A DNA stretch of 64,000 nucleotides from Sporosarcina sp. P33 (GTDB lineage Bacteria > Bacillota > Bacilli > Bacillales_A > Planococcaceae): assembly GCF_002077155.1 (NCBI RefSeq), contig NZ_CP015027.1, forward strand, positions 372,001-436,000, read 5' to 3'. Within the stretch, counting starts at the first letter, position 1; every line of letters starts with the position of its first letter. This document shows positions 41,365 through 49,594 of the stretch, in pieces. Under the pieces are notes generated by a model, which was given only the letters and a program-made list of their open reading frames with translations, was not told where the DNA came from and did no database searches. The position numbers were made by a program, and so were the translations under genes.

Positions 41365-42120
41365 TCACCCGCGCAGTGTGTACAGCAAAATGCCTGCTGC
41401 AACAGCTACATTCAGCGATTCTGCCTGGCCGTATAAAGGAATTTTTACTACATGATCCGCCTGAGACAATAACTGCGGATCTACCCCGCTTCCTTCGTTT
41501 CCAACGAGCAGCGCAAATGAAGATTGTGCCGGCAGCTCCTTTAAAGAGACTGCTTCCTGTAAACCCGTACCGATAATCGGCGTGTCATTGCTTTTTGCAC
41601 GCTCCACCCACACAGCCAGTTCTTCGCGCACGACAGGTATATGGAAATGAGAGCCTTGCGCGGAACGGACTGTTTTTGGATTGAACGGATCTGCACAGCC
41701 TTTTCCTAAAATTACCGCATCAAGTCCTGCCGCGTCTGCTGTGCGGATCATCGTCCCGATGTTTCCGGGATCCTGCACCGCATCAATTAATAAAAGGCGC
41801 TTCCACTGGCTTTGATCCGCTTCATCATATTGCGGCTGTCTGCAATAGGCAAACACTCCTTGCGTTTGTTCAGTTTCTGAAATTTCCTTTGCGACAGCGG
41901 CTGTTAATTCAATAATTGGCGCGTCCCAGTGCGGCGGAATATCGATATCTTCGCGAACCAGCAATTGAATGACCAGATCGGACTGTTTGATTGCTTCTTC
42001 TACGAGGTGAAAACCTTCGACGAGAAACTCTTTCGTCTGATCCCGTTCTTTCCTTGCCGTCACAAGTTTTTTCCAATGTTTTACTAAAGAGTTTTGAGTC
42101 GATTCAATTCGTTTATTCAA
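41365..42120 (-). CDS. ysgA: TrmH/SpoU-family rRNA methyltransferase (YsgA)
   Basis: 251 residues from TTG 42120, with AAGGATG 9 bases upstream, giving MNKRIESTQNSLVKHWKKL as in relatives; ATG 42132 overlaps that ribosome site. N-terminal RNA-binding domain (residues 1-95) and SPOUT methyltransferase: RLLLIDAVQDPGNIGTMIRT, VRSAQGSHFHIPV, ALLVGNEGSGVDPQLL and IPLYGQAESLNVAVAAGILL, the trefoil-knot motifs. Methylates ribose 2'-O in 23S rRNA or tRNA; the exact site is not known from sequence. Next to pheST, as in Bacillus. Confidence 0.9.
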   Translation of the reverse strand: MNKRIESTQNSLVKHWKKLVTARKERDQTKEFLVEGFHLVEEAIKQSDLVIQLLVREDIDIPPHWDAPIIELTAAVAKEISETEQTQGVFAYCRQPQYDEADQSQWKRLLLIDAVQDPGNIGTMIRTADAAGLDAVILGKGCADPFNPKTVRSAQGSHFHIPVVREELAVWVERAKSNDTPIIGTGLQEAVSLKELPAQSSFALLVGNEGSGVDPQLLSQADHVVKIPLYGQAESLNVAVAAGILLYTLRG

Positions 42121-42215
42121 GAGGCTGTACATCCTTTTTTTCTTTTTAGTGTACCAAATCAGCGTATATTTAGCGACTTTTGTGGAAAAGATGCGACTAG
42201 AGGAGGCTGATTACA

Positions 42216-42431
42216 ATGGATTTTCAAATACGTGATGCAATTTCAGCAAACATGACAAATAATAGCGCTGCTGACGTACGAGGTGTCATTGACGATGCCA
42301 TACAGCGCGGTGAAGAACACTTATTGCCGGGACTGGGTGTCTTTTTCGAACAGCTTTGGAAGCGTGCAGACGAAAAAGAAAAAGAAGTAATGACTAATGA
42401 ACTGTCACAGGCATTCGCCAAGGCACAATAA
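42216..42431 (+). CDS. sspI: Small acid-soluble spore protein SspI
   Basis: 71 residues, AGAGGAGG ribosome site. The SspI signature DAIQRGEEHLLPGLGVFFEQ is clear, and length and charge fit. Minor SASP made in the forespore; a forespore (SigG/SigF) promoter is expected, and GTATA at 42164-42168 might be its -35, but I could not match a convincing -10. Divergent from ysgA exactly as in Bacillus subtilis. Confidence 0.95.
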   Translation: MDFQIRDAISANMTNNSAADVRGVIDDAIQRGEEHLLPGLGVFFEQLWKRADEKEKEVMTNELSQAFAKAQ

Positions 42432-42450
42432 ATGTACAGACCCAAAGAAA

Positions 42451-42484
42451 AATCCCTTCAACTGTATATTCCAGTGAAGGGATT
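42451..42484. terminator. Bidirectional terminator after sspI
   Basis: AATCCCTTCA (42451-42460) pairs with TGAAGGGATT (42475-42484), with A- and T-rich flanks on both sides. Confidence 0.88.
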
Positions 42485-42585
42485 TTGATTTTCTTGCGTA
42501 TGAGCCGGTATGACAGTTACAGATGCTGGTTTGTAGTCCGTGTAAGTGTAAGTTTCCTGATAATGCTTCTCTTTTTACCGCGCGG

Positions 42586-44208
42586 TCAGTTTCGGCTGTA
42601 ATGTTCCTTCAGCTGATCGCGTAAAGCAGCTTTCAGAAATTTCCCCACAGAAGTCTTCGGAATCTCCTTGACAAATAAAATTTCATCCGGAATCCACCAG
42701 CTGGCAAACTGCCCTTTCAGCGAGTCTTTCAGCTCCTGCTTCTTCGCTTCATCTTCCGCCACATTTTCATTCAGGACTACGCAGGCAAGCGGGCGTTCCA
42801 TCCATTTCTCATGGGGTACCGCTATTACGGCCGCCTCATAGACATCCTCATGTGACATCAAAGCATTCTCCAAATCAACAGAAGAGATCCATTCTCCGCC
42901 GCTCTTAATCAAATCCTTCGTACGGTCTGTCAGTTTCAGATAGCCTTCTTCGGTCATAACTGCAATATCGCCTGTGTATAGCCAGCCGTCTTTAAACGCC
43001 TCTTCCGTTCGCTCATCCTTGTAATATTCGCTCGCAATCCAAGGGCCCCTGACAGTCAATTCGCCCATTGTCTGTCCGTCCCACGGCACTTCGCCGTTCT
43101 CATTGATCACACGGATATCAAGGCCCGGCATCACAAGACCCTGCAGCGAACGCATATCGATCCGCTCGTCCGCCGTCAAATTGTCCATCGAGGAAGTCAG
43201 TACGGATAAACTGACGAGCGGTGTTGTTTCTGTCATACCGTAGCCCACGACGAATGGAATATTGTACTTCTCTTCAAACGCATGAATCAGCCCTTTAGGT
43301 GATGCAGAGCCGCCGCATACGATGACACGCAATGACGAAATATCCCGCGGATTTTGCTGCAGCTCTTTCAGAACCGCAAGCCAGATCGTGGGTACGCCTG
43401 CTGTGATTGTCACTTTCTCACTCTCAATCAAATCGAGCAGCACAGCGGGATTAAATCCTGGGCCCGGCAATACTTGTGTAGTACCGTAAAACACACCCGC
43501 AAATGGGATCCCCCATGCATTGACGTGAAACATCGGTACAACAGCCATCGCAACATCACGTTCGCATAGCCCCATAGCGTCTGCTAACCCAAGAGCGTAA
43601 CTATGCAGAACTAATCCGCGGTGTGTATAGATGACTCCTTTAGGCAGGCCTGTCGTAGCGGATGTATAACATAATCCGGCCGGAGTATTTTCATCCAGAT
43701 CATTAGGGTAGTCGTATTCATCCGATGCATTTTCAAGCAGCGCTTCATAGGAATGGACGTTTTCAAGCGAAGTCTCCGGAAGCGTTTTACTGTCACTCAT
43801 AATGACGAAATGCTTCACCGTCTGTAACATCGGCGCCATCTTCTCCAGATGCGGGAAAAACTCTTCATCAACCAGCAAAATTTCATCTTCTGCATGATTG
43901 ATAATATAGACGATATGTTCAGGTGACAGCCGGATATTGATCATATGCAGGACGGCACCTGTACAAGGCACTGCAAAATACGCTTCGAGATGGCGGTGAT
44001 GATTCCAGGCGAATGTGCCTACTTTCGTTCCATGCTCCATTCCTAATTGCGTCAGTGCATTTGACAGCTTGCGTGTCCGCTTTGCCCATTCACGATACGT
44101 AAAGCGCTGTATCGTCTGCTCCCCTGTCCGGGAAATGATCATCTTATCCGGGAAAAACCGTTCCGCCCTAGTAATAAATGTAGATAGAATCAGTGGTGTT
44201 TGCATCAT
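42586..44208 (-). CDS. Fatty-acyl-CoA ligase (medium/long chain, ANL superfamily)
   Basis: 540 residues from ATG 44208 (GGGAG 9 bases upstream; several ATGs are possible upstream). Motifs: YTSATTGLPKGVIYTHRG, GYGMTETTPLVSLS, DGWLYTGDIAVMTEEGYLKL and KTSVGKFLKAALRDQ with the catalytic lysine. The HRHLEAYFAVPCTGAVLHMI region marks the DitJ/medium-chain ligase branch, distinct from lcfA. Activates a carboxylic acid, probably a medium- or long-chain fatty acid. No FadR-type box seen upstream and no pathway genes beside it, so the substrate remains open. Confidence 0.88.
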   Translation of the reverse strand: MMQTPLILSTFITRAERFFPDKMIISRTGEQTIQRFTYREWAKRTRKLSNALTQLGMEHGTKVGTFAWNHHRHLEAYFAVPCTGAVLHMINIRLSPEHIVYIINHAEDEILLVDEEFFPHLEKMAPMLQTVKHFVIMSDSKTLPETSLENVHSYEALLENASDEYDYPNDLDENTPAGLCYTSATTGLPKGVIYTHRGLVLHSYALGLADAMGLCERDVAMAVVPMFHVNAWGIPFAGVFYGTTQVLPGPGFNPAVLLDLIESEKVTITAGVPTIWLAVLKELQQNPRDISSLRVIVCGGSASPKGLIHAFEEKYNIPFVVGYGMTETTPLVSLSVLTSSMDNLTADERIDMRSLQGLVMPGLDIRVINENGEVPWDGQTMGELTVRGPWIASEYYKDERTEEAFKDGWLYTGDIAVMTEEGYLKLTDRTKDLIKSGGEWISSVDLENALMSHEDVYEAAVIAVPHEKWMERPLACVVLNENVAEDEAKKQELKDSLKGQFASWWIPDEILFVKEIPKTSVGKFLKAALRDQLKEHYSRN

Positions 44209-44422
44209 ATCCATCCGCTCCCTTGTAAGTGAAATCATCAATCCATTGTGCGTAATCCACGGCTTGTACGAAACGTTTCAATGAAATCTTTGCGCAGCAG
44301 GACTGGTTCTCAGGGTGTACTCTATGCGCGGTTATCTGACTATATGAATCTGCAAGTTACTTTCTGAATATAGTATACACGTTTTCAAACTATTCTGTCT
44401 ACACAAAATATTGGCTGATCAT

Positions 44423-44881
44423 TTATGCTAATTTTTGACGGGTCCAAAAGAATGCATCTACCCCTATGACGGTCAGTACAGCAAAGACGACAGACCAGAT
44501 AACAAGACTGATCAGCAGCCAAAACGCTGTTCGAGATTTAGATGTGCCTAATGCAAGTGCGAGAAAGGCCGCGAGATGAGAGCCGATCAGCACAGGACCC
44601 AACAGCGCAAGTCCGGGAATGCCGTATCGCTGCCAAATACGTTCTGCACGGGCAGTGCGTTTTGATCGTGTCTTCACATCCGTTTTCTTTCTGCTTTCCC
44701 ACCATTCTTTTAACTTTTGGAAAATCATAATCTCCAGCAGTATCGTCAGAGCATTTCCTGCAAAACCTGTTAGGACAGCGGCTACAGGATTCATGCCGCG
44801 CAAAATCCCGAACGGCACCGCCACCAGCACCTCAAATCCCGGTGCTGCGCCCGCAAGAAAAACCAGCAGATATGTAATCAA
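44423..44881 (-). CDS. Small multidrug export-family membrane protein
   Basis: 152 residues from TTG 44881, which follows AAGGAGGG by 6 bases; the longer frame has no ribosome site. Membrane helices at both ends surround a basic cytoplasmic loop (LKEWWESRKKTDVKTRSKRT). The N-terminus LLVFLAGAAPGFEVLVAVPF and the later YGIPGLALLGPVLIGSHLAA with a conserved GP fit the Sm_multidrug_ex family (PF06695), whose export role is poorly documented. No obvious partner nearby. Confidence 0.8.
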   Translation of the reverse strand: MITYLLVFLAGAAPGFEVLVAVPFGILRGMNPVAAVLTGFAGNALTILLEIMIFQKLKEWWESRKKTDVKTRSKRTARAERIWQRYGIPGLALLGPVLIGSHLAAFLALALGTSKSRTAFWLLISLVIWSVVFAVLTVIGVDAFFWTRQKLA

Positions 44882-44941
44882 ATAGTTCCCTCCTTCGCAT
44901 TTGTATTCTAAAGTATAGCAAATGAATGAATGGCTGCGCAT

Positions 44942-44975
44942 AAAAAAACTGCTTTCCCATCAGAAGGGAAAGCAG
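44942..44975 (-). terminator. Terminator of argF
   Basis: CTGCTTTCCC (44949-44958) pairs with GGGAAAGCAG (44966-44975), then seven Ts on the minus strand. Confidence 0.92.
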
Positions 44976-44983
44976 CGGATCCA

Positions 44984-45949
44984 TTATAATAGAGAAGCGA
45001 GAATCGCTTTTTGTGCATGCAGACGATTGCCTGCCTGCTGGAATACGTAAGAATTGTTTCCGTCAATTACAGAAGCCGAGACTTCTTCTTCACGATGTGC
45101 CGGCAGACAGTGCAAGAACACGTAATCTTTTTTCGCATGACCAACCAGCTGATCATTAATTTGGAAATCTTTAAAGTCTATCAGGCGTTTTGCAGTTTCC
45201 TCTTCCTGTCCCATACTCGTCCATACATCGGTATAGATTGCATCTGCATCAGCGGCAGATTCCACAGGATCATATGTTGCTGTGACACTTCCGCCAGTTG
45301 AATCCGCGATGTTCTTCGCTTTTTCAAGCAAGTCCGCATTGTATTCATACCCTTTTGGTGTAGCGACAGAAACGTGCATGCCCATGTGCGCGCCCGCAAT
45401 AACTAATGAATGCGCAACATTGTTGCCGTCTCCAATATAAGAAAGTTTCAACCCTTTCAGATCGCCTTTCACTTCTTTAATCGTCAGCAGATCTGCCATC
45501 GCCTGACAAGGGTGGAAAATATCCGTCAATCCATTAATCACCGGCACGGAAGTATGTTCCGCCAGCTCTTCCACCATTTTATGTGACTTCGCACGGATCA
45601 TAACGCCGTCCAGGAACTCAGAAAAAACTTTTCCTGTATCTGAAACAGATTCGCCGCGCCCGATCTGCAGGTCACGCGCATTCATAAACAGGCCGTGCCC
45701 GCCTAATTGAATCATTCCCACTTCAAATGAAATTCGTGTACGGGTCGAGTTTTTCTCGAAAATCATTCCTAATGTTTTGCCTGCCAAAATATCTGAAGTT
45801 TTCCCAGCCAGTGTATCTTGTTTCATATCATAAGCCAGTTGCAGCAAATATGCGATTTCTTCACTTGAATAATCCAGTAAAGTTAAAAAGTCGCGTCCTT
45901 TTAAGCTGTCTTTTTCTAGTAACGTATTTGTTTGATTAGTCTTTACCAT
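44984..45949 (-). CDS. argF: Ornithine carbamoyltransferase
   Basis: 321 residues from ATG 45949 (AGGGGA 7 bases upstream); the longer frame begins at the transcription start and is rejected. FEKNSTRTRISFEVG holds the carbamoyl-phosphate site STRTR, NGLTDIFHPCQAMADLLTI the HPxQ motif, and FLHCLPAHREEEV the ornithine-binding HCLP. Makes citrulline from ornithine and carbamoyl phosphate. No other arg or arc gene adjoins it, so an anabolic role is assumed; a palindrome overlaps its promoter. Confidence 0.94.
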   Translation of the reverse strand: MVKTNQTNTLLEKDSLKGRDFLTLLDYSSEEIAYLLQLAYDMKQDTLAGKTSDILAGKTLGMIFEKNSTRTRISFEVGMIQLGGHGLFMNARDLQIGRGESVSDTGKVFSEFLDGVMIRAKSHKMVEELAEHTSVPVINGLTDIFHPCQAMADLLTIKEVKGDLKGLKLSYIGDGNNVAHSLVIAGAHMGMHVSVATPKGYEYNADLLEKAKNIADSTGGSVTATYDPVESAADADAIYTDVWTSMGQEEETAKRLIDFKDFQINDQLVGHAKKDYVFLHCLPAHREEEVSASVIDGNNSYVFQQAGNRLHAQKAILASLL

Positions 45950-45989
45950 TTTATATTCCCCTGCCATCCATTTAAAGTATGTATGCATT

Positions 45990-46018
45990 AGTATACATAT
46001 GTATATTTATGAAGTCAA
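45990..46018 (-). promoter_or_regulatory. argF promoter with overlapping palindrome
   Basis: Minus strand TTGACT (46013-46018), 17 bases, TATACT (45990-45995). The perfect palindrome TATACATATGTATA (45992-46005) overlaps the -10 box and may be an ArgR-type operator, although it does not fit the Bacillus ARG box closely. Confidence 0.7.
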
Positions 46019-46051
46019 ATGAATTTTTATAACTTTTTGCATTATTACATT

Positions 46052-46083
46052 AAAAAAACAGCGATGCCTGTCAAGCACCGCTG
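46052..46083 (-). terminator. Terminator of the M42 peptidase gene
   Basis: CAGCGATGC (46059-46067) pairs with its near complement ending at 46083 (one mismatch), with seven Ts after it on the minus strand. Confidence 0.85.
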
Positions 46084-46096
46084 CAAGGAATAAATT

Positions 46097-47182
46097 TTAT
46101 TCAAATGTGATCGTTTTTACAGTGTCCGCATCCAGGCGCTTTACGATTTCGACAAGCAGTTTGACTGTATTCTCGAAGTCCTCCCGGTGAAGCATCGCCG
46201 CGTGGCTGTGAATGTAGCGAGTCGGAATACAGATAGCGAGTGTGGGAATTCCCGTTCCGCTTAAGTGAATGGATCCCGCATCCGTTCCTCCGCCTGACAT
46301 CGTTGCGAATTGATAAGGGATGTTCAGCTCTTCGGCTGTGTCTACAACAAAATTGCGCAATCCTCTATGCGACACCATCGATGCATCGTATAGCAGGATT
46401 TGCGGTCCTTCCCCCATTGTTCCGACTGATTCTTTAGCCGTGACGCCCGGTGTATCTCCTGCAATGCCGACATCCACCGCAAAACCGATATCCGGCTGAA
46501 TTTTATTCGTAGCTGTTTTTGCACCGCGCAGGCCGACTTCTTCCTGAATTGCTCCTACACTGTACAGGCGGTTCGGGTGTTTTTCCTCTTTCAGCCGCTT
46601 CATTACTTCAATTGCAATGGCACAGCCAATACGGTTATCCCATGCTTTTGCCAGCAGATAATTTTCGTTCTTCATCACGGTGAATTCGAAATACGGCACA
46701 ATCATATCACCCGGCGCAACGCCCCATGAAAGCACTTCTTCTTTTGACTGAGCGCCTGCGTCGATGAACATATCTTTTATATCGACAGGCTTTTTGCGCG
46801 CTTCCGGTGTCAGGATATGCGGCGGCTTTGAACCGATGACTCCTGTAATCGTCTCACCTGAACGTGTAACGATGGACACGCGCTGCGCAAGCATGACCTG
46901 TGACCACCAGCCGCCCACTGTCTGGAAGTAAATGAAGCCCTTGTCATCTATTCGTGTCAGCATGAAGCCGACTTCGTCCAAGTGACCGGCAATCATAATC
47001 TTTGGTCCGTTTTCGTCGCCATTTTTGCTGGCAATCAGTGAGCCGAGTCCGTCGTGATCTATTTCATCTGCGTATGGTTTGATGTGCTTTGTCATAACAT
47101 CACGCGCTTCACGTTCATTGCCCGGGATTCCCCGTGCGTCCGTTAATTCCTTCAGCATTTCCAATGTTTCATCCAGTTTCAT
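46097..47182 (-). CDS. M42-family glutamyl/leucyl aminopeptidase
   Basis: 361 residues. Binuclear metal ligands of M42 enzymes are visible: [11 protein letters not shown] (H, D), [12 protein letters not shown] (D), the pair in [11 protein letters not shown] (EE), [13 protein letters not shown] (D) and [11 protein letters not shown] (H). Forms large self-compartmentalising cytoplasmic assemblies that clip N-terminal residues from peptides. Similar to Bacillus YsdC and to FrvX; the substrate preference cannot be told. Lies 46 bases after ddh and may be cotranscribed with it. Confidence 0.9.
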   Translation of the reverse strand: MKLDETLEMLKELTDARGIPGNEREARDVMTKHIKPYADEIDHDGLGSLIASKNGDENGPKIMIAGHLDEVGFMLTRIDDKGFIYFQTVGGWWSQVMLAQRVSIVTRSGETITGVIGSKPPHILTPEARKKPVDIKDMFIDAGAQSKEEVLSWGVAPGDMIVPYFEFTVMKNENYLLAKAWDNRIGCAIAIEVMKRLKEEKHPNRLYSVGAIQEEVGLRGAKTATNKIQPDIGFAVDVGIAGDTPGVTAKESVGTMGEGPQILLYDASMVSHRGLRNFVVDTAEELNIPYQFATMSGGGTDAGSIHLSGTGIPTLAICIPTRYIHSHAAMLHREDFENTVKLLVEIVKRLDADTVKTITFE

Positions 47183-47228
47183 AAAAATTCCGCCTCCTCA
47201 TTCTGCATTTCAACGTAACCATTGTGTT

Positions 47229-48215
47229 TTACAGCAATTCTTTACGAATGTCAGCCGGTGATTTTGGCGACAGCAGTCCAGGTGCAATATCGTAGACTGT
47301 TTTCGCGCCAGTATCGCCTTTTTGCTGCAGCTTATAGGCAGCTCTTGCATAAGCGACCAGGACGCTGGACGTGAATTCCGGATTGCTGTCCAGTTTTAGT
47401 GAAAATTCGATCACCTGGTCGGTATGCTTTCCTGTATTCCCGCTGCGGATGACAAATCCGCCGTGAGGCATCTTCGCATGATCCCGGCGCAGCTCTTCTT
47501 CTGTAATGAAATGCACTGTGGTATCATAGTCCGCAAAATAATCCGGCATCGTCACGATTGTTTCACGAACCTGATCTTCACTCGCGCCTTCTTCAAGCAC
47601 CACGTAACATTCGCGGGTATGTTTGTCTTTTGTTGAAAGCTCCGGATGTTCTCCGTTGCGTACTCGGTTTATCGCTTTTTCTGACGGTAATGTATATTGC
47701 ACGCCTGCTTTTACGCCGTCCACACGCCTTACAGCATCAGAATGTCCCTGACTCAGCCCTTTCCCCCAGAACGTGTATGTTTCCCCTTCAGGAAGAATGG
47801 ATTCGCCCATCAGACGATTGATTGAAAATAAACCAGGATCCCAGCCGACAGAAATGATCGCTGTTGTCCCTGCTGTCTGTGCCGCTTCGTCTACTGCGGC
47901 GAAATATTCAGGTATTTTAGCGTGCGTGTCGTAGCTGTCCACTGTTGTAAAGTGCTTTGCCAGTGCCGGTCCTTGTTCAGGAAGATCATTTTTCGATCCG
48001 CCGCATAAAATCAACACATCTATTTCATCTTTAAATGATTCGATGTCGTCCAGCTTATGAACAGGCACCTGCTCCGAAAGTAATTGCACGTCTTGCGGCT
48101 CTCTGCGTGTGAATACACCGACCAGTTTCATATCTTCGTTTTGGCTGATGGCGGATTCTACTCCGCGTCCTAAATTTCCGTATCCTGCGATTCCTACCCG
48201 AATTTCTTTTGTCAA
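47229..48215 (-). CDS. ddh: meso-Diaminopimelate D-dehydrogenase
   Basis: 328 residues, TTG start behind AGGGGA. NADP-binding VGIAGYGNLGRGVESAI, LILCGGSKNDLPEQGP, VDSYDTHAKIPEY and the substrate loops TAIISVGWDPGLFSINRL and GLSQGHSDAVRRVDGVKAGV fit the Corynebacterium-type enzyme. It makes meso-diaminopimelate directly from tetrahydrodipicolinate, ammonia and NADPH, a one-step bypass of the acylated route for cell-wall and lysine synthesis. Common in some Planococcaceae (for example Lysinibacillus) but absent from Bacillus subtilis. Confidence 0.94.
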   Translation of the reverse strand: MTKEIRVGIAGYGNLGRGVESAISQNEDMKLVGVFTRREPQDVQLLSEQVPVHKLDDIESFKDEIDVLILCGGSKNDLPEQGPALAKHFTTVDSYDTHAKIPEYFAAVDEAAQTAGTTAIISVGWDPGLFSINRLMGESILPEGETYTFWGKGLSQGHSDAVRRVDGVKAGVQYTLPSEKAINRVRNGEHPELSTKDKHTRECYVVLEEGASEDQVRETIVTMPDYFADYDTTVHFITEEELRRDHAKMPHGGFVIRSGNTGKHTDQVIEFSLKLDSNPEFTSSVLVAYARAAYKLQQKGDTGAKTVYDIAPGLLSPKSPADIRKELL

Positions 48216-48371
48216 GATGGCTCATCCCCTTTTGCTTTTTATATCCGATTCTCATTTTACCGTGTAGACTCCCAGATTGCGAACATTTCTCTCTGAGCAG
48301 TTCCGTACAATTCGTAAATATTCATGGTAAAATAGAAAGCAGTTGAATTATTTGTAAAGTAGGGATCCTTT

Positions 48372-49541
48372 ATGCGTTTCTTTGTCTATTTGATCGTTTT
48401 CTTCTCGTTTTTTGATTTATTTTCCCAGTTGCCTGTCATCAGTCCGTTTGCAACCGGACTCGGGTCCTCCGCTTTCATTGTCGGGCTGTCCGTCGGTATT
48501 TATTCATTCGCAAATATTTTCGGTAATATCATTTCCGGCATTCTGACAGACCGGAAAGGGCCATTTTACATTCTTTTATTCGGCCTGTTCACTTCCGCCC
48601 TGTCACTGTTTGCGTACGGGTTGATTTCAGGTTCAGCTTCATTGATCGGGATTCGCTTTTTGCACGGTTTGACAGAAGGATTGATCGTACCTGCTGCGTT
48701 TACGTTTCTTGCGAATGGTTCTGAACGTTCCAAACGCGGACGGAGCGCTGCAGTTTCAGGCGCATTTGTCGGACTGGCTGCTATTTTCGGTCCTGCATAC
48801 AGCGGGATTGTTTCTGTTAAAACGAGTGTCGTGACGATCATGGCGATTAACGGGGTTTTCATGCTAGTGCTGACAGTTGGAGCTATTTTGTTTTTACGCA
48901 CATTCACCTACGTAAGAAAAGTCAAAACAGCTGAACAAAAAGCGGCAAATCCACTTGCATTCTTCCGTCATCCCGGAATTATCCGCGCGTTTCTCGGCGC
49001 GTTTTTCCTGATGTTCTCTCAGGGAGTATTGGCGCTGGTGCTTCCGCTCAAAGTAGAGCATCTGCAGTTTGACGCAAAAACGACGGGCATGCTCTTAAGC
49101 GTCTTCGGTCTGGTGGCTGTGCTTATCTTCGTCCTGCCCGTTAACCGGATATTTGACTTCGCCCGTCCGATGCTGACACTGGCGCTCGGTCTGCTGCTGA
49201 TGAGCGGCAGTATGCTGTTCCTGTCACAGGTAGATGAGTTATCGATGATGATGCTCGCAATGATTGTCTATGGAATTGGGTTTGCTTTATTGTTTCCATC
49301 TATCAACTCGCTGCTTATTGATTCGACAGAACCTGAAACAAGAGGGAAAGCCTATGGATTTTTCTATGCGTTCTTCTCGTTTGGGGTTGTAATTGGATCA
49401 AGTGCCATTGGCGTTCTGGATTTGGAATTCCATCATGCCTTTATGCTGGCAAGTGCAATTTTATTGATCGCGGCATTTTTTACAATAATTGGGCTGCGGA
49501 AAGATACACGCCCAGCCGGACCCACGCGTTCTGTTTCATAA
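48372..49541 (+). CDS. Major facilitator superfamily transporter
   Basis: 389 residues, twelve predicted membrane helices in two sixes. The MFS loop motif after helix 2 is GILTDRKGPFYILL, and GLTEGLIVPAAFTFLANGSE in helices 4-5 resembles drug/metabolite exporters (antiporter motif C region GAFVGLAAIFGPAYSG). Substrate cannot be assigned. Stands alone on the plus strand between the divergent ddh and the convergent recQ and shares a bidirectional terminator with recQ. Confidence 0.88.
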   Translation: MRFFVYLIVFFSFFDLFSQLPVISPFATGLGSSAFIVGLSVGIYSFANIFGNIISGILTDRKGPFYILLFGLFTSALSLFAYGLISGSASLIGIRFLHGLTEGLIVPAAFTFLANGSERSKRGRSAAVSGAFVGLAAIFGPAYSGIVSVKTSVVTIMAINGVFMLVLTVGAILFLRTFTYVRKVKTAEQKAANPLAFFRHPGIIRAFLGAFFLMFSQGVLALVLPLKVEHLQFDAKTTGMLLSVFGLVAVLIFVLPVNRIFDFARPMLTLALGLLLMSGSMLFLSQVDELSMMMLAMIVYGIGFALLFPSINSLLIDSTEPETRGKAYGFFYAFFSFGVVIGSSAIGVLDLEFHHAFMLASAILLIAAFFTIIGLRKDTRPAGPTRSVS

Positions 49542-49552
49542 TATACGATAAA

Positions 49553-49594
49553 AAAGAGCCGATTTCATCCTGTGTGATGAAATCGGCTCTTTTA
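49553..49594. terminator. Bidirectional terminator overlapping the recQ stop
   Basis: AAAAGAGCCGATTTCATC (49553-49570) pairs perfectly with GATGAAATCGGCTCTTTT (49577-49594). The recQ stop codon (49592-49594) forms the base of the stem. Confidence 0.93.
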
